64,000 nt of DNA. Origin: Actinomadura rupiterrae. Lineage in GTDB: Bacteria > Actinomycetota > Actinomycetes > Streptosporangiales > Streptosporangiaceae. The position numbers and the translations under genes were made by a program. The notes under the pieces were generated by a model that was given only the letters and a program-made list of their open reading frames with translations, did no database searches and was not told the origin of the DNA. The DNA lies in contig NZ_JAMZEA010000006.1 of assembly GCF_024172125.1 (NCBI RefSeq), forward strand, positions 434,001-498,000, given 5' to 3'. This document shows, in pieces, positions 42,851 through 54,534 of the stretch. Positions within the stretch are counted from its first letter, which is position 1; each line of letters starts with the position of its first letter.

Positions 42851-43420
42851 TCAGCCGAGCTGGCGGCCCACGCGGTGCGAGCCGGCCGGCTCGCCGAGCT
42901 TGCGCAGCCGGAACGCCGCGCCGATGCTCATCGCGCCCATCACGATCGCGAACAGCCCGATCATCCAGACCACGGCGAGCGCGCCGGACGCCGGCCAGAT
43001 GAACAGCAGGACGCCCAGGATCGCCGACACCACGCCGGACACGCCGAGCAGCCAGGCGTCGTCGACCAGCTTCCGCAGCCGGAACGCGCCGACGATCTGC
43101 AGCACGCCGACGACCAGCGCCCAGGCCGCGATCAGCATGAGCAGCACCAGCGCGGTCGCGCCCGGCCAGGCGAAGGCCATCACGCCGAGCAGGATGCCGC
43201 AGACGCCCGCGACCGCCAGCCACGCGCGCGACTCGCCCTCGACGCCGGTGAACGCGCCGGCCAGCGAGAACACGCCGTCCACCAGCGCGTACGCGCCGAA
43301 CAGGACGGTGAGCGCCCAGACCGTGATGCCCGGCCAGAACAGGGCGAGGACCCCGAACAGAACCGCGACCGCGCCCCTGACGAGCAGGACCCACCAGTGG
43401 CGGCTGAGTTGACCATTCAT
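42851..43420 (-). CDS. HdeD-family (DUF308) membrane protein
   Basis: 189 residues from the ATG at 43420. Six membrane helices come in three DUF308 hairpins (GAVAVLFGVLALFWPGITVW, GILLGVMAFAWPGATALVLL, SAILGVLLFIWPASGALAVV), each with the WPG or WPA turn typical of HdeD. The family is linked to acid or envelope stress, with no known biochemical activity. CAGTCT lies 6 bases before the ATG, so the mRNA may be leaderless. Confidence 0.85.
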   Translation of the reverse strand: MNGQLSRHWWVLLVRGAVAVLFGVLALFWPGITVWALTVLFGAYALVDGVFSLAGAFTGVEGESRAWLAVAGVCGILLGVMAFAWPGATALVLLMLIAAWALVVGVLQIVGAFRLRKLVDDAWLLGVSGVVSAILGVLLFIWPASGALAVVWMIGLFAIVMGAMSIGAAFRLRKLGEPAGSHRVGRQLG

Positions 43421-43543
43421 GTCGAGAGACTGTCCGCGCCGGGCTGCGGCGAACACCATCCCCGCACCCCGAGTGGGCAAAATCCCCCGAACACCCCGGC
43501 GCGCTCCCCGCTCCCGCGGCGTTCAGGCCGTTCGGGCCGCCGT

Positions 43544-44236
43544 TCACGCGGCGCCGCCGCCGGTGCCGAGCAGGTGGCCGGCGAGGTAAGTGACGGCCAT
43601 CGCGACCAGGCCGCCGAGGACGTTGCGGAGCACGGCGCGCCCGGCCGGCGCGTTCCCGAGCCGCGCGCTCGTCCAGCCGCACACCGTCAGCCCGGCGGCG
43701 ACCGCGACGACGGTGACCGGGACGCGCGCCTGCGGCGGCGGCAGCACGATCGCGAGCAGCGGCAGCAGCGCGCCGAGCGTGAACGCGACGAAGCTGGCCA
43801 GCGCCGCGTGCCAGGGGTTGGTCAGCTCGTCGGGATCGACCCCGGCCTCGACCTCGGCGTGCGCCGACAGCGGGTCGCGGGCGGTCAGCTCCACCGCGAC
43901 CTGCCGGGCCAGGTCGCGGGAGAGGCCCTTGTCCACGTACGCCTGGGTCAGCTCGTCGAGCTCGGCGTCCGGGTCGTCGCTGAGCTCGCGCTTCTCGGTC
44001 GCCAGGAACGCCTGCTCGGTGTCGCGCTGGGTGCTGACCGACACGTACTCCCCCGCCGCCATCGACAGCGACCCGGCGAGCAGCCCGGACAGGCCCGCGA
44101 GCAGCAGCGTGCCCTCCGCGGTCGTCGCGCCGGCGACGCCGACCACGATCCCGGCGGTCGACACGATGCCGTCGTTCGCGCCGAGCACCCCGGCGCGCAG
44201 CCAGTTCAACCGGCCGCTGAAGCTCTCGTTCTCCAC
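43544..44236 (-). CDS. VIT1/CCC1-family Fe2+/Mn2+ transporter
   Basis: 230 residues. The first helix pair GVLGANDGIVSTAGIVVGVAGA and AGSLSMAAGEYVSVSTQRD carry the family motifs. A cytosolic helical metal-binding region (about 75-140: TEKRELSDDPDAELDEL, HAEVEAGVDPDEL) and three more helices follow. The family exports or sequesters iron or manganese. It lies 10 bp behind thrE and is very probably co-transcribed with it. Confidence 0.9.
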   Translation of the reverse strand: MENESFSGRLNWLRAGVLGANDGIVSTAGIVVGVAGATTAEGTLLLAGLSGLLAGSLSMAAGEYVSVSTQRDTEQAFLATEKRELSDDPDAELDELTQAYVDKGLSRDLARQVAVELTARDPLSAHAEVEAGVDPDELTNPWHAALASFVAFTLGALLPLLAIVLPPPQARVPVTVVAVAAGLTVCGWTSARLGNAPAGRAVLRNVLGGLVAMAVTYLAGHLLGTGGGAA

Positions 44237-44246
44237 ACGTCCTCCG

Positions 44247-45614
44247 TCAGCCCGCGGGATCCTCGGCGGCGGGGCCCGGCGCCTTGGCCGTCCGTCCCGC
44301 GACCTGCACGGTGGACCGCGTCAGGGACGAGCCGACCAGCACGCCGAGCGCGATCGCCACGACCGTGACCATCGCGTTCACCAGGGTGGCCAGCCCGGTG
44401 GCCGCGTCGCTGGTGCCGCTGACCAGGTCCGACACCCCGGTCAGCCCGAGCGCGCCCGGCACCAGCAGCCAGAACGCGGGCAGGAAGCTGACCTGCGCGG
44501 GCGGACCGCCGGGCCGCCCCTGCACCGCGAACGCGGCGGGCGACAGGACCGCGCCGCCCAGGAACGCGCCGAGCAGCGTGCTCCCGAACGAGTTGCCCGC
44601 CAGCTGGACGGCCCACACCACGTACATCACCAGCAGCAGCCACAGCAGCGACTTCGCCGGGCCCGCCGCGTTCAGGTACATGCCCAGCCCGAGCACGGCG
44701 ACGCCGAGCACCGGGGCCCAGCCGCCGAGCGCCTCGACGTGCCGGCCCGGGTGCCCCTCCCCGGCGAGCTGCAGCCCGGCGGCGATGCCGAACGCGAGCA
44801 GCATGAGCTTCATCAGGGCCGCCACCAGCCGGGACGCGCCGGACACCGTCGCGCCGCCCGCCAGCTCGATGGTCGCGATCGTCAGCGCCGCGCCGGGCAG
44901 GAAGGTGACCAGCGCGGGCACCAGCAGCTGGCTGGTGTCGCCCGAGGCGAACGGCCCGGACAGCTCGCCCGCGACGATCGTCACCGCCATCGCCGCCACC
45001 ACCGGCAGGCTCGGCGCGAGCCCGGACCAGCGGTGCGCCACCAGCCGGAGCGCCCCGGCCACGGCGCCGAGCACGAGGTAGCCGACGATCGCGCTCGGCA
45101 CGGGGTTGCGGATCAGGCCGAGGCCGAGCGTCATCAGCACGGTCGCGGCGATCGTCGCCCACGGCGCGAACCGGGGCGGGGACGCGAGGATCTTCTCCAG
45201 CCGCGCCTCGCCCTCCACCGGCGACATCCGGGACCGCTCGGCCTCGTCGACCAGGTCGTACAGCCGCCCGATCTGGTCGAGCCGCAGGTCGCCGCCCAGG
45301 ATGGGCGCGAAGTCGACGGCGGAGTCCTCGCCCTCGCCCACCCGGACCCACAGCCCGGTCGGCAGGATGATGAACTTCACGCCGGGCGCGTCGTACCGGT
45401 TCGCCAGGTCGACCAGCTTCTCGGCGATGCGGTTGACCGCGTCGCCGCTGCGGCACAGCGCCACGCCGATGTCGCGCAGGAACACCACGAGCTCGCGGGA
45501 CGGCGGCGGCGGTCCCGTCGCCTCCGGCTCGTCCCCGACCCGGCCGCGACGGAGCAGCGCCCACACCGAGACCCTCCGGTGCGGGCGCCGGTCGCCGTGC
45601 CCGTCCCGGCCCAT
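44247..45614 (-). CDS. ThrE-family threonine/serine exporter
   Basis: 455 residues. It has the two-part ThrE layout: an N-terminal soluble domain (DIGVALCRSGDAVNRIAEKL, about 45-66; DSAVDFAPILGGDLRLDQIGRL) and about ten membrane helices (from about 155). GGGGAG lies right before the ATG, only 8 bp after the chaperone stop, so it is probably translated from the chaperone mRNA. The substrate is inferred from the family. Confidence 0.88.
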   Translation of the reverse strand: MGRDGHGDRRPHRRVSVWALLRRGRVGDEPEATGPPPPSRELVVFLRDIGVALCRSGDAVNRIAEKLVDLANRYDAPGVKFIILPTGLWVRVGEGEDSAVDFAPILGGDLRLDQIGRLYDLVDEAERSRMSPVEGEARLEKILASPPRFAPWATIAATVLMTLGLGLIRNPVPSAIVGYLVLGAVAGALRLVAHRWSGLAPSLPVVAAMAVTIVAGELSGPFASGDTSQLLVPALVTFLPGAALTIATIELAGGATVSGASRLVAALMKLMLLAFGIAAGLQLAGEGHPGRHVEALGGWAPVLGVAVLGLGMYLNAAGPAKSLLWLLLVMYVVWAVQLAGNSFGSTLLGAFLGGAVLSPAAFAVQGRPGGPPAQVSFLPAFWLLVPGALGLTGVSDLVSGTSDAATGLATLVNAMVTVVAIALGVLVGSSLTRSTVQVAGRTAKAPGPAAEDPAG

Positions 45615-45622
45615 CTCCCCGA

Positions 45623-48463
<2,841 letters not shown>

Positions 48464-48470
48464 GTGGGTC

Positions 48471-48492
48471 CCCCTTGAACGGCATCAAGGGG
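48471..48492 (-). promoter_or_regulatory. Hairpin over the ribosome binding site of the Clp chaperone
   Basis: On the mRNA strand CCCCTTGA-TGCCGT-TCAAGGGG forms a perfect 8-bp stem with a 6-base loop. Its 3' arm is the Shine-Dalgarno (AAGGGGG) six bases before the GTG. The fold would hide the ribosome site and melt with heat, as in RNA thermometers. It may also act as a DNA operator: the half-site CTTGA recalls the HspR box, but the spacing is 6, not 11. Confidence 0.55.
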
Positions 48493-48620
48493 CTCGTTTC
48501 CGGTGCGGACACGGCATAAGACCAGGTCGCGCTAGTGCTTGGGTAAACAGCCGACATCCCCCTACGGACCAGGACAAACGCCGCGCGAGAGCGGCCCATC
48601 CGTCCCGCGAGGCGCGGCGG

Positions 48621-48944
48621 TCAGTCCTGCGAGGCGCCGCGGCGGGCGCTCTTGGCCCGGGTCTTCTCCAGGGCCTTCTCCTTGGCCTTGTCGGCGGCGG
48701 CGCGCGCCTTGTGCAGCGCGTGCCGCGCCCACGCGAACTCGGTAGCGAGGATCGCCAGCCCGAGGACGATGCCGAGGATGCCGGGGCCGGGCGTGACCAT
48801 CATGACGACGCCGACCGCGAGGACGGCCACGCCGACGACCAGCACGCCGCCGCGCCACGCCAGGTGCGTCGCGCGGTTGCGGCGGGCGCGGGCCTGGAAC
48901 CGCTCCAGCCGGGTGGGCCGATCATTTTCCGAGTCAATAGCCAC
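48621..48944 (-). CDS. TIGR02611/PGPGW-family membrane protein
   Basis: 107 residues from a GTG at 48944. Two hydrophobic helices (GVLVVGVAVLAVGVVMMV and ILGIVLGLAILATEFAWA) are joined by the turn TPGPG, the PGPGW-family signature. A basic tail (KARAAADKAKEKALEKTRAK) follows. It lies about 157 bp upstream of the Clp chaperone in the same direction. Function unknown. Confidence 0.82.
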   Translation of the reverse strand: MAIDSENDRPTRLERFQARARRNRATHLAWRGGVLVVGVAVLAVGVVMMVTPGPGILGIVLGLAILATEFAWARHALHKARAAADKAKEKALEKTRAKSARRGASQD

Positions 48945-49266
48945 GCTTTTACCCAAGGTTGGGGGGCGATGGTCATTAAGCGCATCATGCCCCGTTTTTA
49001 CGGTGCAGGCGGGCCCTCTCGATCGTGGCACGACCGACCGGGCGCCATCATGGGAACACAACGATCCAGCCGGGCGAAATGATCCAATTGCCCAGGTCAA
49101 AGGCCGGTTGTCGGTACGTGATTTTGATCACAGCCCCGGCGGGTCGCGGAATGTTCCCACAACTCGGCCCAGTTACGCGTCATAGATCGCGGGGACATCC
49201 GTGAGAGGAGTGAAGTTCCCACCCAACGCCCGCCGCACCGCGGGACCGACGTCAGAAGGAATGGCC
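48945..49266. other. Divergent regulatory gap before ssgB
   Basis: About 320 bp with no gene. It holds the CRP-like site at 49117-49132. AAGGTCAAAGG- and GTGATTTTGATCAC-type AT-richer blocks mark the promoter side facing ssgB. A GTG at 49201 starts a longer in-frame version of ssgB with a weak ribosome site, which is not preferred. Confidence 0.55.
49117..49132. promoter_or_regulatory. CRP-like palindrome CGTGA-N6-TCACA
   Basis: The 16 bases CGTGATTTTGATCACA differ from the CRP consensus at one position. The site lies 150 bp before the ssgB start. It is the second CRP-type site in the window. Confidence 0.55.
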
Positions 49267-49686
49267 ATGAACAGCAGCAGCACCACCGTCTCAGCAGAGC
49301 TGGGCCTTCGCCTCGTCGTCCCCGACCGCACGACCGTCCCCCTGCTCGCCGGCCTCTCCTACGCGGCCGACGACCCCTACGCGATCCGCATGGCCTTCTA
49401 CGTCGGCGACGACGAGCCGGTCGAGTGGATCTTCGCGCGCGAGCTGCTCACCGTCGGCATCGTGCGCCGGGTCGGGGACGGCGACGTGGAGGTCTGGCCT
49501 TCGGCCGACGACGACGACACCCTCGACATCGCGCTCAGCTCGCCGTTCGGCGACGCGCTGTTCGAGGCCCCGCTCAGCCCGCTCGCGGACTTCCTGCACC
49601 GCACCTACCAGGTGGTGCCGGCCGGCCAGGAGCCGCGCTTCATCGACATCGACGCGGAGCTCGCCACGCTGCTCTGGTCGTCCTGA
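49267..49686 (+). CDS. ssgB: SsgA/SsgB-like sporulation and cell-division regulator
   Basis: 139 residues, the size of Streptomyces SsgB. The ATG at 49267 has AGAAGGA six bases upstream. The family signature VSAELGLRLVVPDRTTVPL, then DPYAIRMAFYVGDDEPVEWI, FARELL and FEAPLSPLADFLHRTYQVVP follow the SsgB order closely. SsgB recruits FtsZ to sporulation septa in Streptomyces. Which member of the SALP family this is cannot be settled without a tree; SsgB is favoured by length and sequence. Confidence 0.88.
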   Translation: MNSSSTTVSAELGLRLVVPDRTTVPLLAGLSYAADDPYAIRMAFYVGDDEPVEWIFARELLTVGIVRRVGDGDVEVWPSADDDDTLDIALSSPFGDALFEAPLSPLADFLHRTYQVVPAGQEPRFIDIDAELATLLWSS

Positions 49687-49780
49687 CGGGCGCCGGACGG
49701 TTCCGGGACGCTCCCCCGGACGGTCCGGCACGCGCCGCACGGCGTCCGCCCCGCGCGCCCGTCGCGCCCGCGGCGGGACT

Positions 49781-51253
49781 TCACTCCCCAGGTTCCCCGC
49801 CCTCACCGGCCGCGTCCGCGGCCGGTCCGCCGGTCAGCTCGGTCAGCCGCGCCACCTGGCGCATCTTGTTCATCGCGTCGAGCGCGGCGACCTTGTAGGA
49901 CTCGGCGAGGGTCGGATAGTTGAAGACCGCGTTGACCAGGTAGTCCACGGTGCCGCCGCAGCCCATCACGGTCTGCCCGATGTGCACCAGCTCGGTGGCG
50001 CCGGTGCCGAACACGTGCACGCCGAGCAGCGACCGGTCGTCCGGGGACACCAGCAGCTTGAGCATCCCGTAGGAGTCCCCGATGATCTGGCCGCGGGCCA
50101 GCTCGCGGTACCGGGACACTCCGACCTCGAAGGGGATCTTCGCCTCGGTCAGCTCGTCCTCGGTGCGCCCGACAAAGCTGATCTCCGGGATGGTGTAGAT
50201 CCCGATCGGCTGCTGCTCCGACATCCGGGCGACCGGCTCGCCGCAGGCGTGGTGCGCGGCGAGCCGGCCCTGCTCCATCGAGGTCGCGGCGAGGGACGGG
50301 AAGCCGATCACGTCGCCGACCGCGTAGATGTGCGGGACCTCGGTGGCGTAGTCGCCGTCCACCCGGATCCGGCCGCGGTCGTCGGCGGCCAGCCCGGCGT
50401 CGCCGAGGTTCAGCCGGTCGGACGTGCCGATCCGGCCCGCCGAGTACATCACCGTGTCGGCCGGGATGCGCTTGCCGCTCTCCAGCACGGCGATCGCGGC
50501 CCGGCCGCGCCGCTCGACCGCCGCGACGGCCTCCCGGAACCGGAAGGTGACCGCCAGGTCGCGCAGGTGGTACTTGAGCGCCTCGACGATCTCCAGGTCG
50601 CAGAACTCCAGCATCCGCTCGCGCCGCTCGACCACGGTGACCTTGGTGCCGAGCGCGGCGAACATCGAGGCGTACTCGATCCCGATCACGCCCGCGCCGA
50701 CCACCACCATCGACCGCGGGATCCGCTCCAGGTGGATGATCCCGTCGGAGTCGATCACGGTCCGGTCGTCGAAGGCGACCGAGTCCGGACGCGCCGGGCG
50801 GGTGCCGGTGGCGATCACGATCCGCTCCGCGCTGACCTTGGTCTCCCGGCCCGCCGCCTCGGCCGTCGCGGCGGAGGTCACGCCGACCGTGTGCGGGTCG
50901 AGGAAGCGGCCGGTGCCGGGCAGCACGGTCACGTGGTTGCGGGCGAGCTGGCTGCGGACGACGTCGATCTCGCGGCCGACCACGTGCCGGGTGCGCATCC
51001 CGAGGTCGGCGACGGTGATGTCCTCCTTGACCCGGTAGCTCTGCCCGTACAGCTCGCGCTGGCTGAGCCCGGTCAGGTACAGCACCGCCTCGCGCAGCGT
51101 CTTGGACGGGATCGTCCCGGTGTTGATGCAGACTCCGCCGATCATGTCCCTGCGGTCCACGACCGCCACCCGGCGGCCGAGCTTCGCCGCCGCGATGGCG
51201 GCGCGCTGCCCGCCGGGACCCGACCCGAGCACGAGGATGTCGAAGTCGAACAC
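49781..51253 (-). CDS. sthA: Soluble NAD(P) transhydrogenase (SthA type)
   Basis: 490 residues of the flavoprotein disulfide-reductase superfamily. FAD site VLGSGPGGQRAAIAAAKLG; NAD(P) site SMVVVGAGVIGIEYASMFAALG; dimerisation domain with VHIGQTVMGCGGTVDYLVN. The redox pair is missing its second cysteine (GGVCINTGTIPSKTL in place of CxxxxC), which separates transhydrogenases from lipoamide dehydrogenases. It interconverts NADPH and NADH. The GTG at 51253 follows CACACT by 6 bases (leaderless); an ATG at 51286 is possible. It is divergent from polyphosphate glucokinase, another supplier of the NADPH route. Confidence 0.9.
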   Translation of the reverse strand: MFDFDILVLGSGPGGQRAAIAAAKLGRRVAVVDRRDMIGGVCINTGTIPSKTLREAVLYLTGLSQRELYGQSYRVKEDITVADLGMRTRHVVGREIDVVRSQLARNHVTVLPGTGRFLDPHTVGVTSAATAEAAGRETKVSAERIVIATGTRPARPDSVAFDDRTVIDSDGIIHLERIPRSMVVVGAGVIGIEYASMFAALGTKVTVVERRERMLEFCDLEIVEALKYHLRDLAVTFRFREAVAAVERRGRAAIAVLESGKRIPADTVMYSAGRIGTSDRLNLGDAGLAADDRGRIRVDGDYATEVPHIYAVGDVIGFPSLAATSMEQGRLAAHHACGEPVARMSEQQPIGIYTIPEISFVGRTEDELTEAKIPFEVGVSRYRELARGQIIGDSYGMLKLLVSPDDRSLLGVHVFGTGATELVHIGQTVMGCGGTVDYLVNAVFNYPTLAESYKVAALDAMNKMRQVARLTELTGGPAADAAGEGGEPGE

Positions 51254-51318
51254 GCCCCCAGTGTGACGAAGGCCGCAGGTTTCCATAAGGCCCGGCTTGG
51301 AAGGATTTTCAGGCTGGG

Positions 51319-51382
51319 GGTCTTCCGATCGGGAGGACTTCCGATCGAGAGGACTTCCGGTCGGGGGGACTGCCGGACTGGA
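51319..51382. repeat. Four 16-bp tandem units between sthA and ppgK
   Basis: Units GGTCTTCCGATCGGGA, GGACTTCCGATCGAGA, GGACTTCCGGTCGGGG and GGACTGCCGGACTGGA follow each other without gaps in the divergent promoter region. The 16-bp period is not a multiple of three, which fits non-coding DNA. Confidence 0.8.
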
Positions 51383-51404
51383 CCGGGACGAGCGGGGGTA
51401 GGCC

Positions 51405-52190
51405 GTGGGCATGCGGATGCTGGGCATCGACATCGGCGGATCGGGCATCAAGGGCGCCCCGGTCGACCTCGGCACCGGCGAGCTGACCGCCGACCGGATG
51501 CGGATCGCGACACCCGACCCGTCCCGTCCGACGGCGGTCGCGGGCGCGGTCGCGCAGGTCGTCGAGCACTTCGCCTGGGACGGCCCGGTCGGGGTGACCT
51601 TCCCCGGCGTGGTGGTCAACGGGACGACGATGACCGCCGCGAACGTCGACCACGGCTGGATCGGGACGGACGCGGCGGCGCTGTTCGCCCGGGTCACCGG
51701 GCGGCGCGTGACCGTCCTCAACGACGCCGACGCCGCCGGGGTCGCCGAGATGGCGCACGGCGCGGGCCGCGGCCACCCGGGCACGGTCGTCATGCTGACC
51801 CTCGGGACGGGCATCGGCAGCGCGCTGTTCATCGACGGCGCGCTCGTGCCGAACACCGAGTTCGGGCACATCGAGATCCGCGGCAAGGACGCCGAGAAGC
51901 GCGCGTCGGCGAAGGTCCGCGAGGAGAAGGAGCTCAGCTGGCACCACTGGGCCGAGCGGCTGAGCGAGTACCTGGCGCGGCTGGAGGGCCTGATCAGCCC
52001 TGGGCTGATCATCCTCGGCGGGGGCGTGAGCCGGAAGGCGGACCGGTTCGTCCCGCTGATCGAGGGCGTGCGGGCGCCGATCGTGCCCGCCGCCCTGATC
52101 AACAACGCCGGGATCGTCGGCGCCGCGATGGCCGCCGCGAAGACCGCCGCGCCGTCCCCCGCCCGCCAGGCCCCGGCCCCCAAGCCCTGA
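51405..52190 (+). CDS. ppgK: Polyphosphate glucokinase
   Basis: 261 residues of the ROK family, polyphosphate-using actinobacterial branch. Phosphate motif LGIDIGGSGIKGAPVDL, hexose motif TLGTGIGSALFIDGALVPNT followed by EFGHIEI, and adenosine region PGLIILGGGVSRK. Polyphosphate or ATP donates phosphate to glucose, giving glucose-6-phosphate. It lacks the ROK Cys cluster, as expected for this branch. The start is the GTG at 51405 (GGGGG six bases upstream); ATGs at 51411 and 51417 are alternatives. Confidence 0.93.
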   Translation: MGMRMLGIDIGGSGIKGAPVDLGTGELTADRMRIATPDPSRPTAVAGAVAQVVEHFAWDGPVGVTFPGVVVNGTTMTAANVDHGWIGTDAAALFARVTGRRVTVLNDADAAGVAEMAHGAGRGHPGTVVMLTLGTGIGSALFIDGALVPNTEFGHIEIRGKDAEKRASAKVREEKELSWHHWAERLSEYLARLEGLISPGLIILGGGVSRKADRFVPLIEGVRAPIVPAALINNAGIVGAAMAAAKTAAPSPARQAPAPKP

Positions 52191-52233
52191 GCCGGGGACC
52201 GGGGCGGCAGTCGTCGGCCCGGGGCGCTCGGTC

Positions 52234-54534
52234 TCAGCCGAGGGCGATCGTGGCGATCTCCCAGGGGCGCAGCGGCAGCGCGCAGCGTCCGGTCGAGGCC
52301 TCCAGCGGCCCGGTCGGACGGCCCGCCAGGTCTCGGCGCGTCGCCGAGGTGAAGTCGCCGGTCACGACCGCCTCGGACGGCTCGGGCAGCTCGTTCACCA
52401 CGCGCAGTTCGAGCATCCCGTCGCGGCGGCGCAGCGACGACAGGACCACGCCGTCGCCGCTCACCCGCACGCCCGTCCGCGGCTCGGGCGGCGGCGCCTC
52501 CTCGCGCGCCGTGCCGCGCACCGCCTTCACCTCGTGCCCGAACAGCTCGGCCGCCGCGATCACCTCGGGGCCGGGCCGGTCGCCGTCGTAGCGCATCAGC
52601 GCCAGCTCGACGACCTGGCGGCCGAGGCACTGGGCGTCCGGGGTGAAGACCTGCGGCCCGGCCGGTTCCTCCCGCAGCCCGTTGTCGTCGCGCGAGAGCA
52701 TCTCCACCGAGCGCAGCAGCGTCAGCGCCAGCTCGGTCCCGTCGTTCACGACCTCGTACTCGGTGACGTGCCGGAGCAGCACCGCGAGCCCGCCGGCCGC
52801 GACGAACGCGTGCGCGGAGAACGTCGGGATCGGGAACTCGCCATGCCCGCCCTCGCCGGTCAGGCCGCGTTCGGCGACCGCGAACTGGCCCTCGCCGAAC
52901 GACCGGTCCGCCCGGCGCGGGAGCGGCAGGTGAAGCCGGACGCGGTGGTCGCGGCACGGGTTGTCGAACGCGATGGTCATCCGCGTGAACGGCTCGTCCG
53001 CGTGAACCTCCGCGAGCGTGTGCACCGCGACCCGGGCGGTCGCGGTGGAGCGCGCGTCAGCGTCGGCTTCGAGCGGCCACGCGTACTCGCGGTCGAGCGC
53101 GACGGACGCGACGACCGGCCCGTCCTCGCGGACCTGGACGTGCTCGGTCTCCGGCTCGTCCACCAGGACGTCGCTCTTCGGCGGCGCGTAGTTGTAGGTG
53201 TCGCCGGTGTCGCCGCCGTCCACGATCCGTCCCAGGTCGCGGATGCCGGTGAGGTCGTTCACCGGACGGTCGTCCTCGATCCGCGCCGGGTGCCGCGGCT
53301 GGACGGACGCCGACCGGACCGTGGCGCAGCCGAGCGCCGGGACCTCCACCAGCACCGGCTCGCCGACCCGGACGACCCCGCGGCGCCGCACCGGCGACGG
53401 GTTGACGACCAGGTGGTCACCCCGGTCGACCGACGCGGCGAGACGGCCCGTGACCAGGTCGAACACGGCGTGGCCGAGCTGCTCGGCCTCGGCCATCCGG
53501 GCCGCGACCTGCTGCGCGGTGGCGTCGCTGCCGCAGCCGGTGACCGAGTCGTGGCAGCTGACCTCGATGAGCTTGCGCCAGGCCAGCTCCAGGAACCGGT
53601 CGGCCGAGCCGTCCGGGAGCCAGAGCGCGGCGAGCGGCTCGGCGTAGCGCGTGACGCGGCGCTCGGCAGCGCCCATCGCCGCCTTCAGCGGTATACGCAC
53701 GGAGAAGACGCCGGGCAGGATGTTCGCGCGCGCGTGCGAGCGCATCTCGCCTTCCACCACCGGTAGGCCGTCGAGCGACGCGTCGGTGAGGAACTCACCG
53801 AGCGTCGCCAGCCGCATGGGCATCGACGCGTTCTCGACCTGTTCCGCCAGGTCGGCGGCGGGCGCGGTGTGGTCCGATCCGTACATGGCGAGCGACGGAC
53901 CACCCTCGGGACGCCACTGGCGCAGCCATGCCGCCACGTCCTCGGCGCGGTCCTCGTGCAGCCCTTCGTCGTCGAACATGTGGACGGCGTTGCCGTAGCC
54001 GCCGGGCAGGTACTCAGTCCGGACGCGCGAACCGTCCGGGGCCTGCCAGGCGAACGCGTGGGTCGTGATCCGCTCCGGGACGCCCCGCCACACGCAGGCC
54101 CGGTCGATCCCGAAGCCGGCGAGGATCTGCGGCATCTGCGCGATGTGCCCGAACATGTCGGGCAGGTAGCCGATCCGCATGGCGCCGCCGAGGGCGTCCG
54201 CGCGGCGCAGCCCTAGCTCCAGGTTCCGCACGATCGTCTCGCCGGAGCACAGGAACTCGTCCATGAGGATCTGCCAGGGGCCGACCGCGAGCCGCCCGTC
54301 ACGGACGAGCCGCGCCACCAGCTCGGCGCGCTCGGGCCTGATCTCCAGGTAGTCGTCCACGGCGGCCATCTGGCCGTCCAGGGTGAACCGCAGCCGGGGA
54401 TCGCGGTCCATCCGGTCGAGCACGTCGTCCAGCAGGCCGACCAGCTTCAGCCGGAACCGCTGGAACGGCAGGTACCACTCGCGGTCCCAGTGCGTGTGCG
54501 GGACCACCACGAGCGCCTCGTCATTCAACCGCAT
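52234..54534 (-). CDS. Glycoside hydrolase family 38 alpha-mannosidase
   Basis: 766 residues. Zinc and catalytic motifs are present: VPHTHWDREWYLPF (H13, H15 region, D17), the nucleophile Asp126 in GYLPDMFGH, and SCHDSVTGCGSD near 435. C-terminal beta domains follow (RMTIAFDNPCRDHRVRLHLP). GAGGTGAT precedes the ATG by six bases, inside the PHP gene, and the two overlap by 10 bp. No signal peptide, so it acts in the cytosol on imported glycan. It is the last gene of a six-gene operon. Confidence 0.92.
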   Translation of the reverse strand: MRLNDEALVVVPHTHWDREWYLPFQRFRLKLVGLLDDVLDRMDRDPRLRFTLDGQMAAVDDYLEIRPERAELVARLVRDGRLAVGPWQILMDEFLCSGETIVRNLELGLRRADALGGAMRIGYLPDMFGHIAQMPQILAGFGIDRACVWRGVPERITTHAFAWQAPDGSRVRTEYLPGGYGNAVHMFDDEGLHEDRAEDVAAWLRQWRPEGGPSLAMYGSDHTAPAADLAEQVENASMPMRLATLGEFLTDASLDGLPVVEGEMRSHARANILPGVFSVRIPLKAAMGAAERRVTRYAEPLAALWLPDGSADRFLELAWRKLIEVSCHDSVTGCGSDATAQQVAARMAEAEQLGHAVFDLVTGRLAASVDRGDHLVVNPSPVRRRGVVRVGEPVLVEVPALGCATVRSASVQPRHPARIEDDRPVNDLTGIRDLGRIVDGGDTGDTYNYAPPKSDVLVDEPETEHVQVREDGPVVASVALDREYAWPLEADADARSTATARVAVHTLAEVHADEPFTRMTIAFDNPCRDHRVRLHLPLPRRADRSFGEGQFAVAERGLTGEGGHGEFPIPTFSAHAFVAAGGLAVLLRHVTEYEVVNDGTELALTLLRSVEMLSRDDNGLREEPAGPQVFTPDAQCLGRQVVELALMRYDGDRPGPEVIAAAELFGHEVKAVRGTAREEAPPPEPRTGVRVSGDGVVLSSLRRRDGMLELRVVNELPEPSEAVVTGDFTSATRRDLAGRPTGPLEASTGRCALPLRPWEIATIALG

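Noticed and set aside
48471..48492. HspR (HAIR) operator
   Set aside because: Half-site CTTGA matches, but the spacing between half-sites is 6 instead of 11, and the flanks differ.
49201..49266. Longer ssgB start at GTG 49201
   Set aside because: The ATG at 49267 has a proper ribosome site and gives the standard SsgB length.
49692..49729. Terminator hairpin after ssgB (GCCGGAC / GTCCGGC)
   Set aside because: Arms are only 7 bp with a loop of about 24 bases and no T-run; too weak to call.
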